The notes: a model not told the origin generated them from the sequence alone. Numbered from the stretch's first letter, positions 1-13,861 are shown. The stretch is 64,000 nucleotides of DNA from Ophiodon elongatus (GCA_016806645.1 JACSYO010000535.1:1909501-1973500); one strand, 5' to 3'. Numbers and translations: made by a program.

Positions 1-2206
1 GGAATGCCGTGTTGAAGTTCTCTGAAAACAAGGAGCAAAGCAAATTAAATCAGAATCATCTGACCTTCTAATCACACCTACAATGAGGAATGGCCCTAAA
101 ATCTATGTTTCCAGGGACATGTTCACGATTAGCGTCGCGTCTTCTCTACGTCAAAGCCTTTGTGCGTTTCAATTGTAAACATGCTTCAAAACCATGAGGT
201 ACTTTGCTGAGTGTTGCATGTCCTCTTTTACCTTTGTCTCATCAGAGGGATGTTGATACAGTTAGCAGCAGCAACAGCAGCAAATGGAACAAACCGTCCA
301 ATCAGAGGTGAGATGTGCTACAGCAGGAGAGAGGAGGCATAAAAACAGGAAATTAATCATTTGGCTCTGCTGTACTCTGTTAATTCAACCTCTCACACCA
401 GTAGAAGTTATTGCATCTTGTGTTCCAGATGCTGTAAATGTACCTTTCTACCATAAATCAGGGTGTATAGCACAAAGTCGCTTTTAAAAGCTGGCAGGAA
501 AAGATTCTGATCTGACCCTGTAAATAATACAGCTCAACAAGAGACTGCTCGTGTGTGCCTAACTCATGTCAACACACCCATGCAGCGGAGGGCGATACAT
601 TAAAATGAGATGTATAATGGGTGTTAGATGAACTGGTACCTTTGTTAGTGCATTTAGTCCGAGAGCGGTGGCGACTGCCCCCGTGGTGGCAGACACATAA
701 GCCGTGCCAAGCTGACTGCAAACAGAAGAGTCACCGGTCACATCACACACACACACAAAAAAAAAAAAAAAACTGTCCACAAAATCCCCCCCCGGTTGAA
801 TTAAAGGGTTAAAATGAGCCGGTTTTCGGTGCCAAAACGCCCGTCTCTTACCTGACCGTGATGGGAGCATCACCGCTCCTGTTGGTGTAGTTGACTATTG
901 CGTTGAAAGACTGATTGATCCACTGCCAGAGCAACACCGCTGGAGTTGTCCTGCAAGACGGAAAACAGTCAAATCAATAGCAAGTCATACGTAAAAAAAA
1001 AAGGAACGAGTGATAGTAATTGAAGTAATTAAGTTGAGGAACAAGTCGACTTGTCACAGTAGGAAAAACACAGGTGCTACCAATAACTTTATTGCTCCGT
1101 TCTATTCTAGTGTCCCAGTAAATCACGACCAAACAATGTGCTCTGTCGAAAAGGCCTGTCGTAGTATAGTTTCAGCACTAGTGCTAGGAATAGGGTCAGT
1201 GATATATTTAAATCTATAAGTTTGGGTGTAACACTCACAGTCAGACAGGGAAGTCAGACAGTACTTCGCACTATTGTTTATTTAGTTTATTTTATTTAAT
1301 ATTATTCTATTTTGTTGTATATATTGTGGATTCTTTATATTTAATGTACCTGTATCTATAAATGCTGCTGTAGCGGGAAAAATGCCTCCTTGCGGGATTA
1401 ATAAAGTATCTATCTCTCCATCTTTCTATATGAAATCCGAAATGTTCTTACTTGTAAAATGTCATCATGCATCCAGTGATCGTCATGTTCATTGGAACCT
1501 GCGCTGACATGCGGCCAATCAGGATCATCTTCTCCCCGGTATCGGGATGGAAGGCCGAATCAAAAACATACTTTGCTTTCCAGAGTTCATCTTCTGTCAG
1601 TCCTTGGGAGACTACACCTTTCCTAGGAGGCAGTAAAAAGGAAATTTCAAGCAAACCCATTCATAAGAGCACATCTTTATATCCTGGTGTATTGACACTG
1701 CAACTACTGTACTTGTAGCTGTAGCCTGGTTTACCTGTACTACTGTACTACTGTACTTGTAGCTGTAGCCTGGTTTACCTGTACCTGTACTACTGTACTT
1801 GTAGTTGTAGCCTGGTTTACCTGTACTACTGTACTTGTAGCTGCAGCCTGGTTTACCTGTACCTGTACTACTGTACTTGTAGTTGTAGCCTGGTTTACCT
1901 GTACTACTGTACTTGTAGCTGCAGCCTGGGTTACCTGTACTACTGTACTTGTAGCTGCAGCCTGGTTTACCTGTACTACTGTACTTGTAGCTGTAGCCTG
2001 GTTTACCTGTACTACTGTACTTGTAGCTGTAGCCTGGTTTACCTGTAGTCAGTGACGACTTTGTGTGCATGTGCTAGTTGTTCGTTGGTGAGGAGAATGT
2101 TCCTGGGGTCCGTGACAGTGAAGAAATGCTTAGCCCGACCCACAAAGGTGCCCTGGTCCCACCGGGGCTCCTTGATGTTTATGGAAGTGGATAGCTCTGC
2201 TGCCAT
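1..2206 (-). CDS. sfxn1: Sideroflexin-1, 5' part (partial, runs off left edge)
   Basis: Mitochondrial inner-membrane carrier of the sideroflexin family; mammalian SFXN1 imports serine for one-carbon metabolism. Coding exons read on the minus strand: 2043-2206 (ATG at 2206), 1452-1622, 852-950, 640-715, 232-317, and the first 21 nt of the next exon at 1-21. The joined frame gives about 205 residues without a stop, against about 320 in the family, so the C-terminal third lies left of the window. Recognisable family blocks are EPRWDQGTF and HFFTVTDPRN near the N-terminus, HPDTGEKMILIGRMSAQVPM in the second exon, NQSFNAIVNYTNRSGD, then TAYVSATTGAVATALGLNAL, then NCINIPLMRQREL. NILLTNEQL favours SFXN1 over SFXN3, whereas RELQ is SFXN3-like; SFXN1 is the better overall match. 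All junctions are GT-AG. A minisatellite abuts the first coding exon's donor (see findings). Confidence 0.95.
1265..1430 (+). repeat. 3' tail of an interspersed retroposon in an sfxn1 intron
   Basis: An AT-rich stretch ends with a GCTGCTGTAGCGGG block, TTGCGGGATTAATAAAGTATC and a short TATC run. This looks like the common 3' tail of fish non-LTR elements, where the sequence before AATAAAG is followed by tetranucleotide repeats. No coding part of the element is present. The family assignment is from memory of fish repeats and was not tested. Confidence 0.5.
1700..2046. repeat. 36-42 bp minisatellite adjoining sfxn1 exon 2
   Basis: There are about eight complete tandem units plus a degenerate copy. 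Most are 36 bp; two are 42 bp with an extra GTACAG. On the sense (minus) strand each unit holds TACAGGTAAACC followed by AGGCTACAGCTACAAGTA; one unit reads GGTAACCC. The array starts exactly at the exon-2/intron boundary, and its first unit contains the real splice donor. Because 36 is a multiple of three, an unrelated frame stays open across the array; this is not a gene. Confidence 0.95.
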
Positions 2207-4036
2207 ATTTATCTGGACAAAGACAAACGTTTCAATAATTAGATCTGGTATTTGCAGCGCACAAAAGTATGTAGGAATGAGGCTTCAAGGTTAAAGGATT
2301 TTCAGTCGCCTTCGTCTGGAGTAAAGAGATCGAAGCAGGAAGAGAAAAAGAAAAGCAAGTTCTCTGTACAGCAACACGAATGTCTGAGGATTAGTTATCT
2401 AGAATAACTGGGTTTCATAACTGCATTTTATTTGACTGATGTTGAATGATATTGTTCCAGGGTTTCAGGGCCCTGCTCCAGCAATCACCCCACGAGTTAG
2501 AGTCCCTCACTTCGTGTTTTTCTTTGCAGACACAAGTCAGTGAGGGAGGACTCCTGAAAATAATGCTCTTCTCTGGCTTGCCATGCTGCTTATTCAGCAT
2601 AATGTTGCTATGGTGATGGCTGACCTGACACAAGGGTTGTGAAGCACTAAATTGCAAAGCCCTATTATGAGTGCACACCAAACCCCAAACGGTGGCTGAA
2701 AAGCAGCTCTTGGAAAGTGACAAAGCTTTCTGCATGTGCTTTGTGAACAACTGTGATTGGCTGCACACCGTTTTTTGTTTTTTTTTGTATCAGTACAAAT
2801 TGTATAAGGTCTAAGTGAGCGAAGAGCAGTATGTGATGCAATCATTTTAATCAACACCACTGGTGAGTACGTTTTATGCATTCATCATCTCACAATCCAA
2901 AACCAGATAAGACTGGCCTGCACTGAATAGACACTGCACTATCAAAAACATCAGCTTTGTGGATGTGCATGCAGCATGCCCCTTCTCCTCAGTGTGTGTC
3001 TCCAGATAACCCAGTCTGATCTGGTTTTTAACCATTTGTTTCATTCCCCAGCTGAACTGCTGGGAGACCAAGGACACGCCGAAGTGCAGCGAGTCCATGC
3101 GAGAATCTGCAGCAGCCACAGGGCAGCAGCATGATGAAACTCCACCTGAAATTGCACCAAAGATGGCTGCTGGATTGATCACAACACAGAGAACTCTTGT
3201 TTGCTGGCGGCGGTGGCGTGCTGTCTCTTTAAATTGAATTAAACTCCATGAGATTCTCACGAGATGACAACAAAACCCCCCCACTCTGAGATTGTCCAAT
3301 GAAACACAAAATCACTGTATGAGTTGGCTTGAACAATAGTTGCAGAGCAATCCCGTCTGTCAGCCCCCCGATAATAGCATAACTATTATTCATTTATGAT
3401 CCACTGATGAAGGTGATAACAGAGGACTGAACTTTGGACTGACACGGCCTTTGATCTGTAAACCCCTCGGCTGCCTCTGCCCTCACACTCAGCCAATCAA
3501 CGGCCGCCTGCGTGGCTACACATTAACCTGCAATTCATAACAACACATTACAATTAAATATTTCATAAAAAACACCGCACACAGCATCCCGTTTGCCATT
3601 GGTTCCCTGCGTGCTTGTGCATCTATTATAGCTGCTGTGTGTCTGTGCTCGCAGGGTAAACATGCTCCGTGACTGGATACGGTTAATTGTTCAACCCGAC
3701 GTAGACCAGTCAAATCTGGACTGCGACTGGAGATGTTTCTGCATCAGAACAAAGCGACCAAGACTTTACCAGAGACCCCCCCCCCAAAAAAAAATCAAAG
3801 TAGCATAATTTAAAAACGACTAATTAGGCACGGCATCTGTCCAGCACGATAACTGTCCAGCTGTGTGCCCCAGATTCAACTAGTATCAGCCTGCCACATC
3901 CACACATCCAGCGGGCTTCTCGAGGAGCCCCACGCGTCCAATGACAGACTCCCCGACCTCGGACACAATGTGCACGCGGGTCTCTTCTATGTTGACGTCC
4001 TGAGGGAGCCATTAGGAAAATACTGGCAGGTTACTT
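2207..4036 (-). other. sfxn1 first intron
   Basis: Non-coding region between the probable untranslated exon 1 and the first coding exon, which starts about 2212 after a CAG acceptor. Scattered short open frames here show no family resemblance. A poly-C/poly-A run lies near 3777-3795. I see no RNA gene or recognisable transposon. Confidence 0.6.
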
Positions 4037-4038
4037 AC

Positions 4039-4250
4039 TGCACTGTGGGCTCCGGCGGTCCGCAAGAGGTGTCCCTGAAAGACTGCAGCCAGCTAATTTG
4101 ACGTGAAGCAGCGTCAGTCAGCTCCGCCACAGAGCGCACTGAGGCGCGTCCCCGCGCGCCAGGCGGCGCGCTGACAGAGTAAAGGTCCCGCCTCATAGCG
4201 GCACGACGCGACCACACCGGGAAACTAAACACTACATGACGACTGGAAGG
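4039..4250 (-). promoter_or_regulatory. sfxn1: sfxn1 CpG-rich promoter and untranslated exon 1
   Basis: A GC/CpG-rich block (about 4090-4215) upstream of the gene is followed on the minus strand by a strong donor, GTGCA|GTAAGTAA, with its GT at 4038-4037. This fits a 5' untranslated first exon of roughly 150-200 nt spliced to the coding exon at 2212. The transcription start cannot be fixed from sequence alone. Confidence 0.6.
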
Positions 4251-4900
4251 AGGGAAAAGGAGTCTTGAGAATACCCTATGATTTTCTATTCTCCTGCAAA
4301 ATATAACACTCTTAGGTAAACGCTTGAAGTGGGAAAATGAGGTTTCATTTCACGTCGTCCTTTGAATGAGGCTTTTATTTTCAGCTGCGAGCTGAGCACC
4401 ACATCCGGTAAAGTGATGACATTGTCGCGACTTTGATTCGCAGGCAGTAAATAATTAATAACTGTAAAACTTTGGTTTCCACATACGACTCTACAACAGC
4501 CTGACTTTGGTGGCCGACACTAAGGTCTTGTGAAAAGTTTCCCTTAAAACAGACAAATCATTATTTGGTTCATATATATAATGTGTGTGTATATATATAT
4601 ATACGTATATATATATGTATATATATATATATGTATATAAACAAGGAAAACATCAAACAAAATTAAAAGCTAAATTAGTCCTCTATGGCACACCAGCAGC
4701 CCTATCTCTTTCATGTTTCACAATCATCATATAAAAAACACCTCTAATACATAATACATAACCAATATCCTGCACACATTCCTAGTAAACTTGATAATCA
4801 CTATGAGTTGATCATCAGCAGCTCCTGGGTGTCTTGTTTCCATCTAGTGGTGACTGGTGAGAGGGAATAATGCCACAAACTGTGCTTAAATTAAGTACAT
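4251..4900. other. Intergenic spacer between sfxn1 promoter and ppp2ca 3' end
   Basis: No gene is seen. The spacer contains a TG/AT microsatellite (about 4572-4640) with a perfect 24-bp AT-rich palindrome at 4593-4616 centred on ACGT. A TTTATT at 4919-4924, read on the minus strand, is a plausible AATAAA poly(A) signal for ppp2ca. Confidence 0.6.
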
Positions 4901-4918
4901 GACGAAGCAACTTCAGTC

Positions 4919-5587
4919 TTTATTTCGTATAGTGGTGGCTGCAAAACATTGAGTTATTCTTTTTTACAACTGATGTAATCGGTACCAATATTGCCTACTT
5001 AAATGAATTACATTAACTCCCATAAGAGACAGCAGGGCAGAAAGAGGGCTACTTACACTATGACAGGGTATAAAAAAAGAACAAAGTCTGTCAGTGCCAT
5101 GTGATAAAAATCAAATACAAAAGTGCAAAGAGAACATACTCATTTCCGACGTCTAACCCTATAATTTCACGTCACAAAATAAACTGTTGCGCTTCAGTTA
5201 CAAAAAGAAAGAGTTGACATTATATTTACTGCAACCTTTGATTTGAGGCCATGCCAAGTGTTAGATGCGGCTTACATACTGTATATGGAAACACTCTGCT
5301 CATTATCAACACAAACATTACTTACATTTACTTGTTATTCTCTGCATCAGTTCATTTATGTTTCCCGACAAACCAGCAGGTATTGTGATTGTATTGTTCA
5401 TATTAGCAATCATTTCTAGCAATAAAAACATCATGCACAGAGAGGAAAAGGTTGGAAGGATGGTGGTCTTTAACTAAATGTGATAGTTTCCATTTCATTG
5501 TGATTATGGCACACATTTTTTTTTGGTCCATGAGTTAAGAATGCTTCTTTTCTCTGTGTAGCCTCTTGCCATCCTCGCCGGGGATCT
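4919..5587 (-). other. ppp2ca: Probable ppp2ca 3' UTR
   Basis: An AT-rich stretch downstream of the TAA at 5590-5588 has no coding content. It ends near a minus-strand AATAAA (TTTATT at 4919-4924). The extent is inferred from that signal only. Confidence 0.5.
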
Positions 5588-7974
<2,387 letters not shown>

Positions 7975-8127
7975 GGTTTGCCGTCAGCTAGCGAGCCGAC
8001 CAGCTCTAAAATGTCCAAGGAAAACAACTCTCTGTGTCACTACGACGTGTTCGCGGCCCGGCTACGCTACGTCCTCAGCGAGCGCTCTGGTCATTCGCAG
8101 CTCGCATGTGTATGTCCGCGCGCGCGC

Positions 8128-8164
<37 letters not shown>

Positions 8165-8170
8165 CGAATG
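7975..8170 (-). promoter_or_regulatory. ppp2ca: ppp2ca 5' UTR/promoter with alternating CG/TG tract
   Basis: A CpG-rich region immediately upstream of the ATG contains (CG)n followed by (TG)n at 8116-8161, about 140 nt from the start codon. An alternating purine-pyrimidine tract of this kind can adopt Z-DNA. No TATA box is evident, in line with a housekeeping promoter. Confidence 0.6.
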
Positions 8171-8650
8171 CGTCAGCTGCTCTGCGTCCCTGCAGTTTGG
8201 TGTGGACGCAAAGAGTTTCGTTCACATGACACACAGAAACGACTTCAAGGTCACACAGAAACCTGTCAGTACGTGTAGACCCGGACCCTGCCCACAGTGG
8301 TCCAGGTCCAGGCTGCTGCCGAGCAACACATTATCTTTACGTCATCGAGTCCCTCGAGACGTATTTAAAATAATAAAACAAAGTCTCGTTTGTTCGTCCG
8401 GGTGGATTGAAATGTAATGGGTTTATTTTTATTTCATCTTTCTTTATCTCGATGATTTTGTGTTTTATCGGTATCGGTAATTTAGAAAGTGAAATTGCCA
8501 GTTTTTCTCCCGTTACCCTGTGCTGGACGGAAACTAACGGAAACTAACGGTAATTAACGTTAACTAACTGTTACTACAAGACCACATTCACAGGTTAGCT
8601 AGCGTTAGCTTAGCTGGCCAGTAGTCGCATCCCAAACAGTTAACTATTTT

Positions 8651-8675
8651 ATATATATATATATATATATATATT
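8651..8675. repeat. (AT)n microsatellite
   Basis: About 12 AT dinucleotides in the intergenic DNA between ppp2ca and atp5po. Confidence 0.9.
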
Positions 8676-8811
8676 TTAGACAATAGATAATGTAACAGAG
8701 GTTTAACCTGTGAAAACATTTTGTTTAGTCTATTTACCTTTTTATGTCTGGCGTTCTGGGCGTTTTAAAGATAAAGTTAACTAAGCAAGCGTTAGCTCAG
8801 TTGTGAAGTCA

Positions 8812-9195
8812 GAGCTAGTCAGATACGCTAGCTAGGTAACATTAGTCAGATAGGTAACACTAGCTAATTAACTAACTAACTAGTTAGTCAGATAGGTAAC
8901 ACTGGCTAGTTAACTAACTAGTCAGGTAGGTAACACTAGCTAGTTAACTATCTAACTAGTCAGATATACGTTAACTCTAGTTAGTTAACTAACTAACGTT
9001 AACTAGTCAGATAGGTAACACTGGTTAGTTAATTAACTAATTAGTCAGATAGGTAACACTGGATAGTCAATTAACTGGCTGACTGAGTCAGACAGGTAAC
9101 ACTAGCTATTTAACTAACTAGTCAGATAGGTAACACTGGTTAGTTAACTAACTAACTAGTCAGATAGGTAACACTAGCTAGTTAACTAGCTTATT
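8812..9195. repeat. Degenerate minisatellite, about 35-45 bp unit
   Basis: There are at least eight copies of CAGATAGGTAACACT (some CAGGTAGG or CAGACAGG), separated by variable runs of GTTAACTAACTAACTAGT. Spacing varies with the number of TAAC repeats. The array sits in the spacer between the divergent ppp2ca and atp5po genes. It has no coding potential. Confidence 0.9.
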
Positions 9196-10380
9196 GGAGG
9201 ATTAAGAGGGAAAACACTCTTTCGTACTTTGTAGGACAGATATCTTAAGTATGACATTAGCGTTAGATAAAAGTTACTTGGTTTTTCAGTCAGTTAGCTA
9301 GTTATCTTCATTTAGTTGTTTGAATTTAGCTTGATGGCTTTATGGTACCACACGAATAGTATTTATTCAAACTAAAGAGCCAAATACAGTCACATTTAAA
9401 TAAAGTTTGAAATGGTTTCATTGAAGTTTTATTTGATGTGGTTGAAATTGTGTGAGCACTTTAACAAAATAGTCAATATCTTGTAATGAGTATAGTTGTC
9501 TAAATGTCAAAACTTCCGTTTCTGTTGAAGACTTTATTTGTGTACCTATCTCCACAAAAACAAAACACATGTCAATAATCAGACATTTGATTGTTTACCA
9601 ACTGTGCGCTGCAATTCCCATAACTACCATACTATTTAGTGTACCATTAAGTGTGTCCCAATGCATTGTATGTAAGTTCAAGCTGCAATGCTATGACAAA
9701 GTAGAATGTCACCATTGAATGATTGCATGTAACAGTGCATACAGAAGCTGCAGTACGTACTAAAAGTAAAAGTAAATAGAAAAAGTGTGTAATTTGAAGT
9801 GCAGTGTGAGTGCTTAAATTAAGGTTGATTCTTCTTTAAGGTTCTGTAAAGTGGTAAAAATAAGCAATTAGCGTCTACAAGGAACATCCATTTGCTTTTT
9901 AGAAATGTGAATACTCATTATTTAAGGTAGGAGATACCTAATGAACTACCAGTTATATAAATATGCTTTATATAGAACTAGAAGGTCATTCAGAAAGCGC
10001 AGACCTCTGCCAAGGCCAATCCGCTCCACAAGGTAACGGGTTCTTCCTTGGCCCATGCTACACCCTTCAACCAAGTTTCATGAAAATTGGGCAAGTAGTT
10101 TTCCCGTTACCCTGCCAATAATATATATAATATATAATATAACCTGTCTGAAGGTCAGATCAAACAACCTCGAGGATATATGCGACTAAAAATGTGCTTT
10201 AAAAAAAACATACATTTTTACCAAGTTTATATAATTTTCCCATTCGACAGAATGAGTATGGTGAGATATTTTTAAACAAAATAAATGGTGGTTGTCCATT
10301 TATATAGCCTTTTCCCCACCTGTCAGATCGCGCCACACTGTAAAGACTACATTGACCACAAGCTTCGTTAGACGCCTCCC
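9196..10380. other. Intergenic DNA upstream of atp5po, with an interspersed repeat
   Basis: No gene is seen. Positions 9965-10115 (GCGCAGACCTCTGCCAAGG, then TTCTTCCTTGGCCCATG, then CCAAGTTTCATGAAAATTGG) resemble a widespread interspersed repeat of fish and other marine animals. It is followed by a TATAATATA run. The family assignment is tentative. Confidence 0.5.
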
Positions 10381-10388
10381 TCTGAAGA

Positions 10389-10400
10389 GCGCATGCGCAA
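10389..10400. promoter_or_regulatory. atp5po: NRF-1-type palindrome in atp5po promoter
   Basis: GCGCATGCGCAA matches the NRF-1 consensus (YGCGCAYGCGCR) 35-46 nt upstream of the ATG. NRF-1 is the classic activator of nuclear genes for oxidative phosphorylation, so this is the expected site for an ATP synthase subunit. Confidence 0.75.
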
Positions 10401-10434
10401 TCACTTGTTCTACTCTGCACAGCTGTAGGAGAAA

Positions 10435-13164
10435 ATGGCAGCACTCATGCTAGGGCAGCAGGTAAGACATTCAACCCTCTTTGGTGATTTTAATCATTTT
10501 ACCGTAGCTTTGACCGACATATTTATGCTGAAAAGAATCTCTTATTGTATTGTATTCCCTCTGGAGACCGAGAGATAACGCTAAATGTCCCAACTAATCC
10601 ACATGAAGCATTGCTCTTGAATGACTGCTAACGTGTTAGCCTACCAGCTAGCTGTCATTAACGTAAATGGTACAAAGCTTGCTGAAAGTTAAATCGGTTC
10701 AAGTTCTGGTAGCCTGTACTGACATCATGCATTTTTTCTATTCTAGGTCCGCCAGTTCAGCACTTCTGTGGTCAGATCAAAACTGTCTAAGGTAAATCAC
10801 GTCAGGCTACACGAAGAATAACTGCTCGTTTAGTAGGAATGTTCGCAGTCTAGTTAATCAGTGTGTTTGTGTCCTTACAGCCTCCCATCCAGGTCTATGG
10901 CGTGGAGGGCCGCTATGCCACGGCTCTGTTCTCAGCTGCCAGTAAGCAGAACAAACTGGAACAAGTGGAGCAGGAGATGGGAAAAGTGTCTGTAAGTCAA
11001 AATTAAGACCCTAAATTGCAGTTTAATGATGTCAATTGTAGGTGAATGGATGATGAAAGTAGTGTTTTCCGCAATGTTTAATCCCAAGGTGATGAGGATA
11101 TAAGTCATTTACATTGTGGGGGGGGGGGTCAATAAATGTGCTGTATATCAGATAAACATCAATTGAATTGCCTATTGCTGTGTGCCATCTTGTTTTTCAG
11201 AACCTGATCAAGGACCCCAATGTTTCCAGTATTGTAATGAATCCTCATGTTAAGCGTAGCATCAAGCAGAGGACTTTCCATGATGCTCTTGCAAAGGCCA
11301 AGGTTTCAACCATCACCATCAACCTCATCAGTGAGTGATCACTGATTGCTGCTATGCAGTTTAGCATAGCATCATCCTAATCCTAGCTAAGTAGAATAGT
11401 AGAATAGTTAGACTCTTTGAATTTATGTGGTTGTGTATATATCATAGTAAAAACTAAATAAGTTTGAGCCTGTGTTTAAGTCAATAGAGGTTACAGGAAT
11501 AATAAAATAAGTCCGCCAGCTGGAATACAAACACTTCATTGTTGTACTAAAAATAAGCCAAAGTAATTAACATGTTTTGCACTTTCTTATTTTATTAAGT
11601 GTGCTAACAGGAACCAACATGCAAATCCCATTATATCGTTTTGTTTATTCTCAGAAGTTATGTGCTGAAATATCACAAGTACACTTGAATATGCAATGTT
11701 TTTTCAAATATCTTGCACACAAACCCTTTTCTCTTGTTGTGTTTTCTAAAGTTAGAAGACACATGGTAAAGAACCAACTCAAATTAAAATCAACTGGAGC
11801 TCTTAATATCTTTGACCTCTATAGGGGTCACAAACCTTGTGACTATTGTACAGGTCTTCCTCTGATCTGTGGAAGTATACATTTGTTTGTTTAGGAACAT
11901 TTGTTGGCACAAATGTGAACTATTTGTAATTAAAAAATGTGCCACAATTACAATGTATGAGATAAAAATGGCTTTTCAATAGGCCAGTTATAAGTTCCAC
12001 AATGCATTCCCCACGGTAGCACTAAGCCACAATCCCTATGGTTTGGGCCGCATCGGAGTGCGATATTAATTATTGTGTAGATAAACTAGATGACGGTGTG
12101 GGTCATTTTCTAATTTCTGCCACTTTGGATTTAGTCAAATAAACAAACTATCAAAGCGCACACAGACTGTACAGACCCCGAGTAGTGGCACAAACTAACA
12201 GCTGGCTAATGTAAACTATAGACCTCATGACACGTGAAGATTATAAGATAGCAGTGTTACTTTGACTGTCTCTTGGCTTTTCTGCAATTTGGTTGCATTT
12301 TGTGTATTATTGCTCTACTGTTGGTAGTTGGCTTTAAAAAAATAAAATAAAATCACAATTGATGACTAACTTTAGATTGTGTGGACCCAGTAGTAGAGGT
12401 GAAATGCTCCCCTCTATTTCTTTGGAGCAGGTGGCTTTGCATTGCACCATAAGGCAGTTGGTATTGCAACACAGTATTCAACGTCGCTCAAACATATCCT
12501 GCTTTTTTGTTTTGCAGATGTTCTGTCTGACAATGGTCGTCTTCCTTTAACTGCTGACGTTATCACTGCCTTTGGCAAGATGATGAGTGCACACCGTGGA
12601 GAGGTCATCTGCTCCGTCACCACTGCTCAGGTATGAAATGGATGGACTTACATGTTTGTTCCACCACATCATTGTTAAATCTCTGACACTAGAAAACTTG
12701 TCACCTCAAATATAACAGTCCATATGTTTTAGCATTGACTTAAAAGTGATTAATTGCATTCTTTATACTGTATATATGTTTTGCAATCAACGAGTTAATA
12801 TTTATCCATTTTAGCCTTTGGATGAAGGTAATCTGGCCAGCCTGAAAGTAGCACTCGCGGGCTTTCTCCAGAAGGGTGAATCTATCAAGCTGGAAACGAA
12901 GGTACAGTGTCAATGCATGATCCCAAAAACATACAAATTAACATTTTGCAGTTGGTTTGACTTTATTTGAATATGTAAGTAAAGGCGATTTATAAACCAG
13001 TCTGACACTAATCATTTTAAGTCATTTGTAATTTCAACTGTGTCTCTTCACAGTCGGATCCTGCAATCCTGGGTGGCATGATCGTCAGTATCGGAGACAA
13101 GTATGTGGACATGTCCACTAAAACAAAGATTAAGAAGCTGACTAAGCTCATTAAGGAAACTTAA
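10435..13164 (+). CDS. atp5po: ATP synthase peripheral stalk subunit OSCP
   Basis: OSCP links the F1 head of mitochondrial ATP synthase to the peripheral stalk. Seven exons: 10435-10461, 10747-10791, 10881-10991, 11201-11330, 12518-12630, 12815-12901, 13054-13164. They total 624 nt, 207 aa plus stop, close to the roughly 213 aa of mammals. The N-terminus (MAALMLGQQVRQFSTS) is a basic, Ser-rich mitochondrial presequence. The mature part opens with PPIQVYGVEGRYATALFSAA, the OSCP signature. The C-terminal part carries LGGMIVSIGDKYVDMSTKTK. All junctions are GT-AG and the frame is intact. A poly(A) signal AATAAA lies at 13301-13306. The introns show nothing coding; the largest (11331-12517) is AT-rich. 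Confidence 0.97.
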
Positions 13165-13300
13165 GTCCTGTGGACTTAATTTAACAGAAGATCGAAGGCT
13201 ACCATCGGGGAAAACGCTGATTAATGTATATTGCTATCTGTTCTGGCATTGCAGTTGCTACATAAAATCCAGTGTCTATACTTAAGTTGATATGGATGTT

Positions 13301-13306
13301 AATAAA
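13301..13306 (+). terminator. atp5po: atp5po poly(A) signal
   Basis: Canonical AATAAA, 137 nt after the stop codon; the only one in the short 3' UTR. Confidence 0.75.
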
Positions 13307-13589
13307 ACGTACAAAACAATGGAGAATGGTCTTTGTCGTCATTGTTGTTGTTTATATGGCACATGTACGCTCATATTTCCACGCTCATATTTCCTATCAG
13401 TGATGATGATCTTTACACATGGTTTAAATACAGTAAAAGGAAATTCTGGACAATGTAGAAATTATATAGTTTCTGGAGTTAAGTTATAATTTTGTTTATA
13501 TTGTAAATGGAGGCCCACGTTTTAGATGATTCTTTGTTTGACAAAACCACGTTGGTACTGAGCTGCCTCTGCGTTTCCTGGATGCCTTC

Positions 13590-13861
13590 CTGCGCATGCG
13601 TGCTCGGCGCATCCTGTTTTATTAAATTTTTTCCAGGCGAAAATGGCTGCCTCTCTGATCTAAACCTCTGCTTAAGGATTAAATGAGCATGAAATAAATT
13701 AAATAGGATACTGAAATCGCGGTCCTGCTTCGAGACGCCAGTCATGGACGCCAGGGCGTAGTTTGTGCGGCGTCTTCACGAAGATGTTGTGGCTGCCAGA
13801 GAAGGAAAATGTATGCGATCCGAAATTAACCCTTTCCATCTAACATCCACCAACAAATAAG
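13590..13861 (+). promoter_or_regulatory. c5orf24: C5orf24 homologue promoter and untranslated exon 1
   Basis: An NRF-1-like TGCGCATGCG at 13591-13600 and a YY1-like AAAATGGCTGC at 13640-13650 precede a probable non-coding exon. That exon ends AATAAG|GTACGA at 13861 and splices to the CAG acceptor just before 14137. Confidence 0.55.

Noticed and set aside
1612..2070. A 152-codon minus-strand frame with GKPGYSYKYSST repeats
   Set aside because: It is the sfxn1 intron minisatellite read in a frame different from sfxn1. Unit length is a multiple of three, so it stays open by chance.
2874..3299. 141-codon minus-strand open frame in sfxn1 intron 1
   Set aside because: No recognisable domain, splice context or composition signal.
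11040..11110. Possible C/D box snoRNA in an atp5po intron (GGATGATGAAAG)
   Set aside because: A C-box-like motif is present but no convincing D box or terminal stem at the right spacing.
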